DNA of 64,000 nucleotides from Alternaria dauci (lineage: Eukaryota; Ascomycota; Dothideomycetes; Pleosporales; Pleosporaceae): contig NC_091273.1 of the NCBI RefSeq assembly GCF_042100115.1, forward strand, positions 2,418,001 through 2,482,000, written 5' to 3'. The position numbers were made by a program, and so were the translations under genes. The notes below the pieces were generated by a model. That model was given only the letters and a program-made list of their open reading frames with translations, made no database searches and was not told the DNA's origin. Below are positions 11,227-22,134 of the stretch, one piece after another (within the stretch, counting starts at the first letter, position 1; every line of letters starts with the position of its first letter).

Positions 11227-13353
11227 TCATACCTTACGACTCTGCTTCGCAGCCTCTTTGATGATATCCGCCGCCTTTTCCGCGGTCGCATAAACAGTGA
11301 CCATGGTGTGGGCTGCTGGCAACATGGGCATTACACTGCCGTCCACGACCCTCAAGCCCTCCACGCCATAGACCTTTAGATTCTGATCCACGACACCGCC
11401 ATCTTCTCTGGGGCCCATCTTGCAGGTGCCAGCCGGGTGCGCGAGTGATCCGGTACTACTGCGGATGAAAGCGTCGATATCCGCGTCCGCGGTCACATTG
11501 CCTCCAGGGACGACTTCGAAGGGGTTGAGTGAGAGAATGGATGGCGCAGTAACAAATCGTCGAGCGAAGTGCACAGCTTCGCGCAATAGTGTCACATCAA
11601 CCTCGTTGCGCAGGAATCCTCCATCCGCGACTGGAGTATCGAAAATGTCGGCCGAGCTCGCCTTCAGAGATCCGCGCGAGTAGGGGTGCTGTAGTGCTAG
11701 TACCAGGGTGCCGTCACTCCAGATGATCTCCAACATGGCGGAATCGTCAGATTCAAGCTTCTTGTTGAGAAGCTCAAATTGCGCTTCATAGCCTCGTGCG
11801 ACTTCGGCGGGTATGTTCGACGGGAGAGAGGCGGCTGGTCCTCCAGCGATAGCTTGGGACAAAATGGTTCGCGAGGCGTTGGTGTAGGTTTGGACTGGCA
11901 AGAAGAGAAGGAATTCGGCAGTTGGGGAAGTCAGTGGGCCGGATCTGTCGTTATCGTACTGCTCGCGAGCTTGCGCTGCGAAGGTAGTGTTGGTTGTCAG
12001 GGAGTTGGTTAAGATGGTGGTGTTTACTGTGCCGGTGTTAGTGATTTCTCTAGCTGCGATATTTGATATTATACTCACGTGCGTTGACTACGACCGAAAA
12101 GGGATGGTCGTGTAGGTTGTATCCAACGCCAGGAAGATCAACGACTGTCTCGACGTTGATTGACTCAAGCAGAGAGGGTTCACCGATACCAGATACTTGC
12201 AGCAGTTGAGGCGAGCGCAGCGCTCCGGCAGCAAGGATAGCTTCCCGCTTGACTGTAGTCTGTTGGCGGGTCGCATTTGCAGATGTCGCGAACTCGACAC
12301 CAGTTACCTTGACTGGGTCCGTGCCGCTGCAGCTTTCTGTCAGGACACGCGTCACGAGGTTACCAGTGAGAATGTGGTAGTTTGGTCGCGCTTCAGCAGA
12401 TGCATGATATGCTTCTCTCGCAGAGGATCGTGTTACAGTCTCCGGGTCCTGGTTGTGTGGGCAGAAATAACCACCGAGTGCGTTTCCAGTTGCTTGGTCG
12501 TTGATGGGGATACCCAGTTCCTGGGTAGCTTGCACTAGGTTCTCTGGGTAATGCGTCAGTATCTTATGCGTGACAAAATGTGTGTCAGACTTACTTGTCG
12601 TAGGCCAAAAGAAAGGAGGGTAAGTTGACTTCATGTATCCTTCCTCTCCGTGATATTCTGGATTGATTTCGATGTTGTATTCTGCCTGGATCTCTGGCGT
12701 CGGCGGAGTAAAGTTCTCATTCTACAACCTGGTCAGATGCTTCGACGATATTGTGGAGCAAGCATACCTTTCTGAAGTACGGCAGGAGTGTCTCGAAGTT
12801 CCAACCTTCGTTTCCTAACTCTCCCCATGCGTCGTAATCAGATCGCGATCCACGGTCAAAGACCATGCGATTGAGTTTCGTTGATCCACCCACAACTTTA
12901 CCTAGCGGTATGGAAACTATGCGACCATCTAAACTTTCAGCTGCCGCGTAGGAGATGTTCCAATCATACTGTGTCCCGACAGCAGTGCCTGCTAGGCCTG
13001 GAATGGTGAGAGCAGCCTCGTTTTGGTCACTAACACTCACATCAGTATGTTGACAGCGCACGTAGATATTATGTAACTCACAAGTTGCCAGCCTCGATAA
13101 TCAATACGGTTACATCTATTCAGGGTCTCGTTAGCCCCCTGCATGCCATGCGACACGTGTGGAATTTACCTGGATCTTCGGATAGGCGATTGCCAACTGT
13201 GAGACCCGCCGCGCCGGCGCCGGCAATGACATAGTCGTATGCTGGGAGGAGGTCCTCTGCTCTTGAGAGGATTTGCGCATTGGAGAGTGGGTGTGCGAGA
13301 AGACCGGTGGCAGAAAGCGCGGCGGTCACTCCGAGATTCAGTAGTGAAGGCAT
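11227..13353 (-). CDS. secreted GMC-family FAD oxidoreductase
   Basis: Six exons on the minus strand: 13353-13170, 13115-13082, 13029-12768, 12721-12595, 12543-12079, 12026-11227; 623 residues. A signal peptide (MPSLLNLGVTAALSATGLLA) precedes the FAD-binding AGAGAAGLTVGNRLSE at about residue 45 and the VLIIEAGN segment. The GMC signature PLGKVVGGSTKLN follows, then AGALRSPQLL. The C-terminal domain carries HPAGTCKMG and AAHTMVTVYA, the two sites normally bearing the catalytic His pair; the second is AAHTM rather than the common NPxxT, as in several alcohol-oxidase-like members. The 51-nt fourth intron has no stop and keeps frame, so it could be retained; I spliced it because it has perfect gtaagt and cccag borders. 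It likely oxidises an alcohol or sugar with FAD and O2. Confidence 0.87.
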
Positions 13354-14541
13354 GATCGCAGCGTACAGTAACAGTTGTTTGTGAGGTCGTCTAGTAAACG
13401 GTACTTAGGTATATGTACATGTCCAAATTGAGCAACCGTAATGAAACCGGTAGTCGGACTGCCCGCATCTGCCGATGGTGAGCACCAAGGACCCTGCCCA
13501 GGCGTGTTCATCATACTCGTCGTCATATCGCATGTTTCCGAGTTTCCGATTGATAATATTCAACGGCTTTGGTACTACAGAAAGATTAACGGAGACGGTG
13601 TTGAGATCCGGCCGATCGTCCGGCCGATCGTCCGGCCATATCCGGGTGTGCGCAATGGAGGCTTCATGCGCCGTTATTGTGGCTTGGAGGTTCGGGACAA
13701 TGGCCTGTAACGGTTTCCCAAGACCAGTTCGGTTCTTGATGCAAGTAGGCTGTGTTGCGTAGCTTAAAGCTCCCTTGTAAATATGTGGCTCCTTGTACAC
13801 GTAAGCCAGTTTATCGGTCCTGTTCCATCCGTTGTAGTTGTTGGTGTTCAACACAGTTGGGTACACATCACGTGACATATGGAAGTCCTGTACCTCGGGC
13901 CGGGCGAGTGTTGCAGGCTGCCATTAGTAAGCGAGTAAGCTGACAAGCAAACACCCATCAATCAACCGCGAACAGCGTAGTCGATGGAGAGGATTGAACT
14001 GCCGACGCGTTCTAGAAGCTTGAGCGACGTAATAAGCGTGGCTGCGACGTACGTTAAGCTTTATAGATGAAAGCGAGGTTGCAAGAGGCCTTTTGGGTTT
14101 AGCGCCCTCAGAGATGCGACAGATTACCTTGGTACCTGCAGATGAATATGCCGTCATTGCTAACCATTACGCAAAAAGCACGGGTGTGTAGAGTTACCTC
14201 TGGCTTTCGAGAAGGCTGGTTTGACCAGTGTTTGATGCGATCCATGCTCACCCCGCCATTGGTCACGTACAAGCTGCGAGCCTTGTATGTCAGTATCGTT
14301 TCGATCGACAGCTGAATGCAAAGACACTTTGCAAATGAAACACTCGCGACAGCCAAACACAATCATCGCCACTTTTGCAGTTGGAAGGAGGCTCGGAGCA
14401 CATTGCAAATATAGCAGGTCGATTGGGATACCCTGCATGAACTGTCTGCCGAGTTGGAAACTAAAATCAGTAAACAACAAACATGCATAAGGAAGACATC
14501 AACGGGCGAATCTTCCGACCTGGAAAGGTCAATGCGACTAC
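13354..14541. other. 1.2 kb intergenic region
   Basis: No gene supported. It contains a 12-bp tandem repeat at 13608-13637 and, on the minus strand near 13980-14055, sequence with a weak, probably decayed tRNA resemblance. The 157-codon minus frame at 13405-13878 has no motif and runs through the tandem repeat. Confidence 0.4.
13608..13637. repeat. 12-bp tandem repeat, 2.5 copies
   Basis: CCGGCCGATCGT is repeated exactly twice and then half again. The unit contains the palindrome CGATCG and GGCC. Confidence 0.8.
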
Positions 14542-16935
14542 TCACGAAGCCGCCCAGATACTACTTCCTTGCAATCCGCAACGCCTCCTTCCTTTCTCAG
14601 GTTTCAAGTCTTCCTGCGTACCACGTTGGTTGTTCTCAATTGTGAAGCCATTGCTGGTAGATTCCGGTGATGCTCGCTGAGCGGACTTCCTTGCCGTTCC
14701 GTCCGCAGTGAAAATGTCAAGAGTATCCTGCCTTTTGGGCACCAATGTTGCGGCCTCAGTAAACGAGTGCGTCTTCCTCTCATCCACTGTGCGCTTCTCA
14801 CAGACCTGCTGATGCTCCTTGGAGAAGTGCTCTTTACTCATCACATCGCCGCATCCCTCGTTCCTGCAGACAATCTCTTGGCACATGCTGACGTGCAGAC
14901 CGAATGTCTCCTTGGCAAACATGGTATCCCAATCAAGCCAGGAACCACAATTGTTGCACTGTTTTGACCCCTGGACTGAGCGTGGCGTTGGTTCCGATGC
15001 ATAAGTAGGTGGGCGCACCCAGACATGCTTAAACTTAGTGTTTGGGAGATCGTTCTTCTCTTGTAGGCCGTCCCTCTCTGGACTGGAGTTGACAATAGCC
15101 ACCGAGGTGGTGTTCTCATCAGGTCCCTTGATTGGGCTTCTCTTGTTACTCTCCTGCTTATGCGAGCACGTCTTCATATGTGCCCCCCACTTGGCTACCC
15201 AAAGTCCATCACCCCGCTGCCAATGAGGCAGCGCGACCAACCGTTCGCACGCGCGACATGTCTTGTTGATTAGCTTCTCGCCCTCGTCAAGGACATATCC
15301 GACACACGTAATGGTGTTATCGCTGTCCTCAAGCGATTTCGCAGGTGCTGTGGTATCCGTGTTGATGGACTCTGGAGACTTCGGGATACTGATCGGAGTG
15401 CTAGGCTGCTTGGCTAGAGCGACCTCGTTTGCCTTGGATTCCCTCAAACCCTCCAATTCAAGCTTCAGTGTCATGTTTTTGTTGATCAACTCGGAGATCT
15501 CCCTCTGGAGGTCGCCCTCGACGATTTGCGCATTATCGAGCGCTGTGGTAGCAACATGCAATTCGGCTTCCAATCCAGGATTTAACGCCGTGCCATCTCC
15601 ATACAGCACGGTAACAAGCGAAGAGTAGTAAGCCAATTTCTGCATTTGCTCGTCCGAAAGTAAGCCATATGGGTCGTCCCAGGCGGCTTGTAGAGCGGCT
15701 TTGCTTTGTTGGAGCTCTGTCTCGAGCTTGCGCTGTTCTGACGAGACCTCCAACAATGTCTTCTCAGAGTCGTCGAGCTTGTGTTGGAGCTTGACATGCT
15801 CTTCCTTGTAATATGAGCTCATAGTGGTCTTCTCTTGCTCTTGTCGCTGAAGACTCTCTTGTTGGCTAGTTTCAAGCTTTGAAAGCTTGGAGAGGGCATC
15901 TGCTAACTTCTTCTCCGCCGCGTCGAGCTCGGCTTGAAGAAGCTTCTGACTACGCTCATGGCTCTTCTCCGATATGTACTTCTCTTCGTCGAACTGTGCT
16001 CGAAGCGACTTCTCACGTTCCTCTTCTGCTTGTTTTCGAACGTTCGGAGGACTGTTACTGAGCTTGCGGTACTCGCCTTTTACGCGCTTAAGGTCTTCAT
16101 TGAGCGACGCAATCTCCTCACCATGGTGTCCTTCCATGACCACGCTTTGATTCTGGAGGCAAGCTATCTGATCTCTTGAGACTTCCACTCTCTTCTCCAG
16201 ATCTTCTTTGGTATTGGTGATCTTTGCAAACTCCAACTCGAGATCAACGATTTTAGGAAGAAACTTTGCGTCGGATACCAGCGCTGATTCGACAGGCTCT
16301 ATGGCGATCATGGATGTGATCGGGCTGAGTCCATTCCTGTTGGGAGTTATGACCATAGTGTTTTTCATGGTAGGCGTCGTGTGGTGTGGCCTAGTTGGAG
16401 AGGTAAGCTTGGGTCGTGACTGATTCTCAAGCTGTGCTACGCGTGCTTCAAGTGCGACGATCACGTCACCAAGCTGAGCAACACCGTCTTCAGTTCTATT
16501 GCGCTGTGCAAGAAGCTGTGTAATATGGTCTTGAGCGGCAACGAGATTGCGCTCAGCCCTTGTCCTCTCTGCAACAGCGATAGCCCGGTTCAAGAAAGAC
16601 TGGGCGCATCGAACTTCTGAGCGGCGACGTTGGCGGGAAGTATTTCGGGAAATGTGCCTGACCGGCGGGCGCTTTCTATCTTTCTCGATCCGGCGGAATA
16701 TGGCGTCTATGTTGTCGAGGCGCGCGCGCATCATGAGAAACGCCTGAGATATGTCGGACTGTTGGATAGCGAGGTGGATGTGGTTGCGGTGGAAATCATG
16801 AAGGGCATGGGTAACTTCCTGATAAGGTCCGGCTACGCGGTTATTGGAGACAAAGGCCATCGCTAAGAAACCCCCGAAAGCGGAGAAGACGATGAGTCCG
16901 ACAGCAAGGGCCAAGTAGTCACCCATGGTGAGCAT
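14542..16935 (-). CDS. single-pass coiled-coil protein with three C2HC-type clusters
   Basis: One uninterrupted exon of 797 codons; function unknown. Residues about 7-28 are a membrane anchor (LALAVGLIVFSAFGGFLAMA). Residues about 110-520 are a long heptad-rich coiled coil full of Glu, Lys, Gln and Leu. The C-terminal part has three successive Cys/His clusters of the form C-x(2-4)-C-x(n)-H-x3-C: CRAC...HMKTC (about 559-590), CNNC...HVSMC (about 660-685) and CRNEGC...HQQVC (about 690-712). These resemble C2HC zinc-binding modules. The architecture suggests a membrane-tethered scaffold with a zinc-stabilised tail. A start at Met1 or Met4 is possible. The last 30 residues are low complexity and could hide an unrecognised 3' intron. 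Confidence 0.8.
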   Translation of the reverse strand: MLTMGDYLALAVGLIVFSAFGGFLAMAFVSNNRVAGPYQEVTHALHDFHRNHIHLAIQQSDISQAFLMMRARLDNIDAIFRRIEKDRKRPPVRHISRNTSRQRRRSEVRCAQSFLNRAIAVAERTRAERNLVAAQDHITQLLAQRNRTEDGVAQLGDVIVALEARVAQLENQSRPKLTSPTRPHHTTPTMKNTMVITPNRNGLSPITSMIAIEPVESALVSDAKFLPKIVDLELEFAKITNTKEDLEKRVEVSRDQIACLQNQSVVMEGHHGEEIASLNEDLKRVKGEYRKLSNSPPNVRKQAEEEREKSLRAQFDEEKYISEKSHERSQKLLQAELDAAEKKLADALSKLSKLETSQQESLQRQEQEKTTMSSYYKEEHVKLQHKLDDSEKTLLEVSSEQRKLETELQQSKAALQAAWDDPYGLLSDEQMQKLAYYSSLVTVLYGDGTALNPGLEAELHVATTALDNAQIVEGDLQREISELINKNMTLKLELEGLRESKANEVALAKQPSTPISIPKSPESINTDTTAPAKSLEDSDNTITCVGYVLDEGEKLINKTCRACERLVALPHWQRGDGLWVAKWGAHMKTCSHKQESNKRSPIKGPDENTTSVAIVNSSPERDGLQEKNDLPNTKFKHVWVRPPTYASEPTPRSVQGSKQCNNCGSWLDWDTMFAKETFGLHVSMCQEIVCRNEGCGDVMSKEHFSKEHQQVCEKRTVDERKTHSFTEAATLVPKRQDTLDIFTADGTARKSAQRASPESTSNGFTIENNQRGTQEDLKPEKGRRRCGLQGSSIWAAS

Positions 16936-17310
16936 GCCGGATATTTTTGAGGTCGAGGAATGTGAGTCGCTATAACGAAAGCTCGAGAATAATCCAGGAA
17001 GTTGCGTGTGTAAAGAGAAAGAACACAGGGGTGATTCGTGATTTTTAAGATCGTGTGTGCTCTCGCGTGCGCTGCGCTCGATAACGTGGGTGACTGTGGA
17101 AAAATCTGAGGCTGCGTTTGTTCCTCATACGTCACATGCGTGCACCTCTCTAAGATGACATTCACCTCTAAACCAAGTGAAACGTTTGCAACGCAAAAGG
17201 ATGCCATCTTTACTCGATTGCTCCGGTAAATAAAATATCAGAAGAGCAGTAGTGTGTCGTCAGCGCAGAATATTCAGACTCACATTACTCAACAGGATGC
17301 CCAAGTTCGT

Positions 17311-19627
17311 CTACGCACCCAGCTTATCCACCTCGGGCGCCTGTTCTACTACTCCTTGAACATCTGCCCCGTCATCCATCATACCCAAGGCCTTCTTCCG
17401 CAAGCTCAGTACGACCATCAGGTGCTTCACGTTCAAGGGCTCCTCTTTCTTCGCTGCTAGAACTTTTGCGGTTTTGATCGCGCTCTTGATTTGACGGCCG
17501 TTGAATTCCAACTTTGCCAACTCGATCAGATCTGATTCTCCAATGTCAATCTTCTCGTTTTTCATAGTGGCCAAGAAGTTACGCCAGACTTGCCAGCGGT
17601 CTGTTTCTGTAAGCGAGCTGTAGCTGAGTGTGATATCAATTCGAGATTCGAAAGCGGTATCAATACTGCGCATCCGGTTCGTAGTCAGAATCATGATGCC
17701 TTTGTAGTATTCGAGAAGGCGTAGGAAAACCGAAACAAGCTCGTTGCGTTGAAGGTTGTTTGACGTGCGCGCTTCCATAAACACGTCCGCTTCGTCGAGG
17801 AGGAGAACGGCACCGAAGTGACTGCACAGCTTTAGTGCCTTTTCAAGGTTGTCCTCGACAACACGCGCTGTCGTTCCTAGGTCACCAGCACCGAGTTTAT
17901 ACAGCGGTCGACGCAGGTGTTCCGAGACAGCTTCAGCGGTCAGTGTTTTACCGACACCCGGCGGACCGCAAAGAAGCATAATCATGCCCTGACCCTTGCC
18001 GCCGATGAAGCTAAAGGTGGACAACAAAGTCAGCATCTTCTCATGGGCAGTCCATACAGGGCTATTACTAACTCATCGAATGGCTTCCCTTGCTTGAACT
18101 GATCACGGTCTACCAAGGCCAGTACCAAGTCCTTCTCATTCTGATCCAGTACTAAACTGTCGAAAGCATGGGTAGCCCATGGTATTTCATGGATCTTTGT
18201 GACATCTAATCTCTGCCACTTCTTCTTCTCAATATCGAAACATCTGACGCAGTGGACAGCCAAAAGACATTCTTCGTCTGTCATTGGCGAAAGATCCACT
18301 TCCATTGGCGATCCCGCAGTGCTAGGAACACTGGACGAGTACCGATTCATCGATTGAGCCCAAGTAAGCTGTCCAACCTCGGATAGTTTAGCATAGTCAG
18401 GGAACGACGGAGCCTCGAATTTATGGTACGCTCGCGCGTCAATAACCATTCGTTCGTTTACGCGTTCTTCGTGCTCGTCGGTGAAGGCCTTGAAAAAATG
18501 GCCGCGAAGCTTTTCGAAGGTCCGACCTCGCTTGATGAGTCGCTCACGAACTTGTTCTTCATTTGGAATGCTGTCGAGGGGCGAAACCTCGAGTGCAGTC
18601 AAAGCTCGCAGGCCTAACAGATGCGTGTAGGAAGTCAGCGCATGGTACACCTGCACTTCACGCAGGGATATTTCTCACCGTAGTATTGTGATACACGCCT
18701 TACTTGAGCAAGAAGACCGCATCGTCTTCCATCCCAGTCAACCACATCAACCCCGATTGACCAAAAGCATGGGCTGGGTGGAGGAGGATACATCAGTTGA
18801 CAACTGCGTACCATGCCAACCGAGTCGGTCTCATGTTCCAGTACCATCGTTGCAGGGATATACACCAGATTCAGGTCTTTGAATGCCACATGGCCCGTCT
18901 TTCTCGCGTCTTGGATCTTTTCGAATGATTCCTTTAGTAGAGGCTCGAGAACTTCCTGTAGCAACTGTAGGTGGCGCTTAGTCTCAGAGCCTGCGTCGAG
19001 ACGCTCCTTGTAGCCAAGCATGGCCTCCCACCGATGGATGAACGGGAGGAATGGTGGTGAGAATGACTTCATCTCATGTTGTGTCAGGCCCGGGTAACCT
19101 TCCAGTATCTTCTCGAGGGCTGTATGGAGAAGCTCGCTGTTTATGCGTACTTCGTGAATGAGCCATTCGTCTGTTTTTTCATTGAAACGATGGTAGACAT
19201 TCACTGCGAAAGCCTCTCGTGTTTTCTTGGTTCGTAGCTTGTCGCCAGTAGCGCCATAATGAAGCGGTTTCTCATCCACCCAGTGAAATCTGTCTGGATC
19301 TTGATCGGTTGGGACGTAGTATATGTCTTGGTGACTGCAGCGCTTGCCCTTCTCCACAGCCTCGGCTAGGTCGTCTTCGGGGGGAAGCTGACTGCCTGGA
19401 GGTAATCCGGATCCAAGAGGAATGAATCCAGGCGGTGGAACCAGACTAGGGTCCCAGGACCCAGCGTAATTCATCTAGATGCGGTTATTAGTTTGCTGAG
19501 AGTGGAAGCTATAGCGCTAGTATCTAACCCTCTCTTGATCCGAATTTGGCCTCACCCGACGTCGTCGGGGTCGCGACCGTGAACTACTGACCTCGTACTG
19601 CGGCAGCGGAACAGAACGACTGCACAT
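17311..19627 (-). CDS. DUF7025-type AAA+ ATPase
   Basis: Four exons: 19627-19529, 19474-18679, 18613-18073, 18010-17311; 711 residues. The short first exon (33 codons, Arg/Ser-rich) joins through a 54-nt intron with an actaata branch and tag acceptor directly before the Met of the second exon, in phase 0. The N-terminal half has the features of the fungal DUF7025 region (DLNLVY, VDWDG, then QYYG-LRALTALEVSPLD across an intron). The C-terminal half is one AAA+ module: Walker A GPPGVGKT, Walker B LLLDEAD, sensor-1 ILTTNR and an arginine-finger-like FESRID. A PFDDFIGGKGQG linker precedes Walker A, as usual in this family. It probably uses ATP to remodel a protein or complex; the client is unknown. 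If the short first exon is wrong, translation would start at 19474. Confidence 0.85.
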
Positions 19628-20014
19628 CTTTCTTTGTAGACAAGGCAGTGAAGCAGTAGACGTGTCGGTTCTACGTGGACCCGAAAAGGCCAAGATACAG
19701 ACAGCACGGCAATTCGAAAAGAAAGCGAGGACGGGGTGTGAGATACTGTAACAAGGCGAGAAGATACCAGAGAGACGATAGAAACCTTCTTGAGCTTGTT
19801 CCAGATGTATTGGATATAGTTTCACCGGAAAAGACACATGTGCGTTGATGGGTGCCTGATTAGACCGGTCAACGCCCTGCTTCACAACAGCCTCACAAAC
19901 CATTGGCTAGGGGCTGGAAATAGGACCCCGCACCTCAACAACATCCGGAAAACTAGGTCGACGCGAAGGACATCCGTGACACAACATATTCGTGAGCGAA
20001 CAGGAATAGAGTGT
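19628..20014. other. spacer between AAA ATPase gene and next gene
   Basis: Likely promoter and leader of the minus-strand ATPase gene plus the 3' end of the next minus-strand gene. Nothing else is seen. Confidence 0.35.
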
Positions 20015-20645
20015 CTAATCGCATCCTCCATCTCCACCGCCTTCATCTCCGCCGGCTGTGTCAATATTGGGCCCTCCGTCGAAGCCACTAATATACATGC
20101 CCGCGCGCCCGGAAGCTTCATGACACCCATGCGATGAGATATTGTGCCCGCCACTTCCAGTGTCATCCTTTGTCGAGAATGTGGAGCTTTGATGGATGCT
20201 ATTTGTCGAATCATGGGTTTCCCCACGCGTACAGCCACCAATGCCAGCACAGCCAGAGTTATGGTCTATGGTGTTCGGTCTTCCATCGAATCCGAAGCCA
20301 CAATGCTGGTGGTGATCGATCTGAGCGAAAGGACCAAAGAGCAAAGACCGAACCGCAGGGTCAGTCACATCCTGCACCCTGGGTATGTTCGAATCACGCG
20401 ATCGGTATTTCGGCGGAAGAGGTATAGATGCGTCTCTTGTCTGCACGGGTTTGGTGCTAGCGAGCGGGTTGAGCTTGATGAGACGTGCGAGTCGGCGCTT
20501 TGGAGTCGACGAAGCTGCGGTCGCTTGTCCGAGATCGCTATTTGCTGTCTGGTGTTCGGAAAGCTCATGGCGACGTGTACGGAACTAGAGAGAGTCAATA
20601 AAAGTCTACAATGCTCTGGTGCTAACACCATACTATGGAACACAT
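20015..20645 (-). CDS. hypothetical Gly/His/Cys-rich small protein, two exons
   Basis: Reconstructed from a four-codon first exon (20645-20634, MCSI) and a second exon 20584-20015, through a 49-nt intron with gtatgg donor, ttgac branch and tctctctag acceptor. Frame is kept across the junction, giving 193 residues. The first 90 residues are basic, with a stretch rich in Ala, Lys, Leu and Pro. The rest is rich in Gly, Asp, His and Ser with scattered Cys and ends in GGDEGGGDGGCD. No signal peptide or domain is recognised. The open frame continues 46 codons upstream of its only near-start (a GTG) to exactly this acceptor, which supports the splice. Function is unknown; the long open frame on the opposite strand is judged a shadow. 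Confidence 0.5.
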
Positions 20646-22134
20646 TGTGGCGGATTTCGTGGTGTGTAAGGATAAGCTGGAAGGATCCTGGGTATCCGAT
20701 GCAAGACACGGATATGAAAACATATAGGCTCGAAGCGTGGAGCAAGATCGCAGTGAAAAAGCATTGTTTGTTATGTTGCGCACATATCGCCGTCCTTTGC
20801 AGCAGCATCATAGCCCGGGTCCTGCCTTGTGGAACCTGAGGAGCCGTGGTACAGCCTTTACAAGTACCACGACTTGTACTGTCCAGGGCGGAAGCGTAGA
20901 AGACCACATCTTTGATGTATCGCATCCTTTGTCTTGGTTGGGATGGCCTTGAACCGCCCGTCTCGCCGTGTCGCGCAACGCGACTCTACTGATTAGCTGC
21001 AACAGTTCCTTCCTTGCATCGTCTCGCAAGAAGATCATGATGACCAGAAGTGGTTCGCAGGTTAGACCGTTGGAATTTCCGGGTGGATTGACCAAATGCG
21101 TCGCTACGAACCTTGGGAATGCAGTCCCTCTACTCCTACGACGCGACAACGATGGGTGGAAGGACGGACTCCATGGCCATAGCTGCCCATGGATTTACGC
21201 GTTAGCGATGGCTGCAATGTCGGATGATGGTAATAGTAGGATGGCATGATAACATTGGCCGAGGTAGTTGATGCCAGAGCGAGGTGGCAGACGATAAGCT
21301 AGAGTGGTTGTGGCCAACGCTCGCGCTATGTACCGTTCCGGTAGGGGCGGCACGACACCGATTCTGCTCCAGTACATCACTGCCATCACTGCCACAACAC
21401 GCCATAACATTTTCTGCCACCCTTCATTATAGGGCCGAATCCTGCGATAATGATTCCGGATTCCCAACGGCTTCACCACCCAGCCATGCCACCCATGAAC
21501 AGATCCTCGAGGCTGTGACATCATCACAGCCTGGCTTTCCACATCTGATACGAAACGCAAGGGCTATCGGATGGCCAACCCAGAACGATTATGGCGAAAC
21601 CTGTACGCCAGATAGCATATCGCGCACGCAGAAGTGCGCCGAACTTCACTGCCATGATCAATCGCCCTACGCGTTGTAGGTGAAGAGCCGCTTACAATAC
21701 CCAATAGGTCCCTGGCTAGAATCGCTTTCCTGGAATATGTAGGAACAGTCAGAGCTGACAAGCTGAGACTTGAATCATCACGTTTTTCCATGGACTGCCA
21801 CGTTGACAGAAACACGTGACCAACTCGATCCTTGTGTGAATCACTTCACCGCTCCACTCAGGAATCAGGGCACAATGGCAGGATACGAGAGCTGACTGTT
21901 AACATATGATAAGTCATGGGTGATATGTCAAGTCGCCCATGACATAGACGTCATGTGCAAGATGATTCACTCAACACAACTTTCGTGTTCTTCAACTAAA
22001 GCCCCGGAGTTTCTTGCGCTCAACGACCCCACGAACCCTTGCACACCACATTCCACCGCACCACTTAAACTCAAGACCCCTACTACGTCATAGTTTGTGT
22101 GCCATCGTTAGTATCAACCCATCAGGAAGCCGTG
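20646..22134. other. 1.5 kb intergenic region
   Basis: Several medium open frames on both strands (for example around 20808-21149 minus and 21284-21679 plus) start at non-ATG codons and show no recognisable domain. No gene is called. The last 150 bases are pyrimidine- and CAC-rich leader. Confidence 0.4.

Noticed and set aside
18780..18820. possible 38-nt intron in the DUF7025 ATPase exon
   Set aside because: Removing it would break the frame, whereas reading through preserves the VDWDG region in phase.
20144..20839. 231-codon plus frame
   Set aside because: It lies opposite the two-exon minus gene, has no motif and an unusual Cys/Ile/Trp-rich composition typical of antisense translation.
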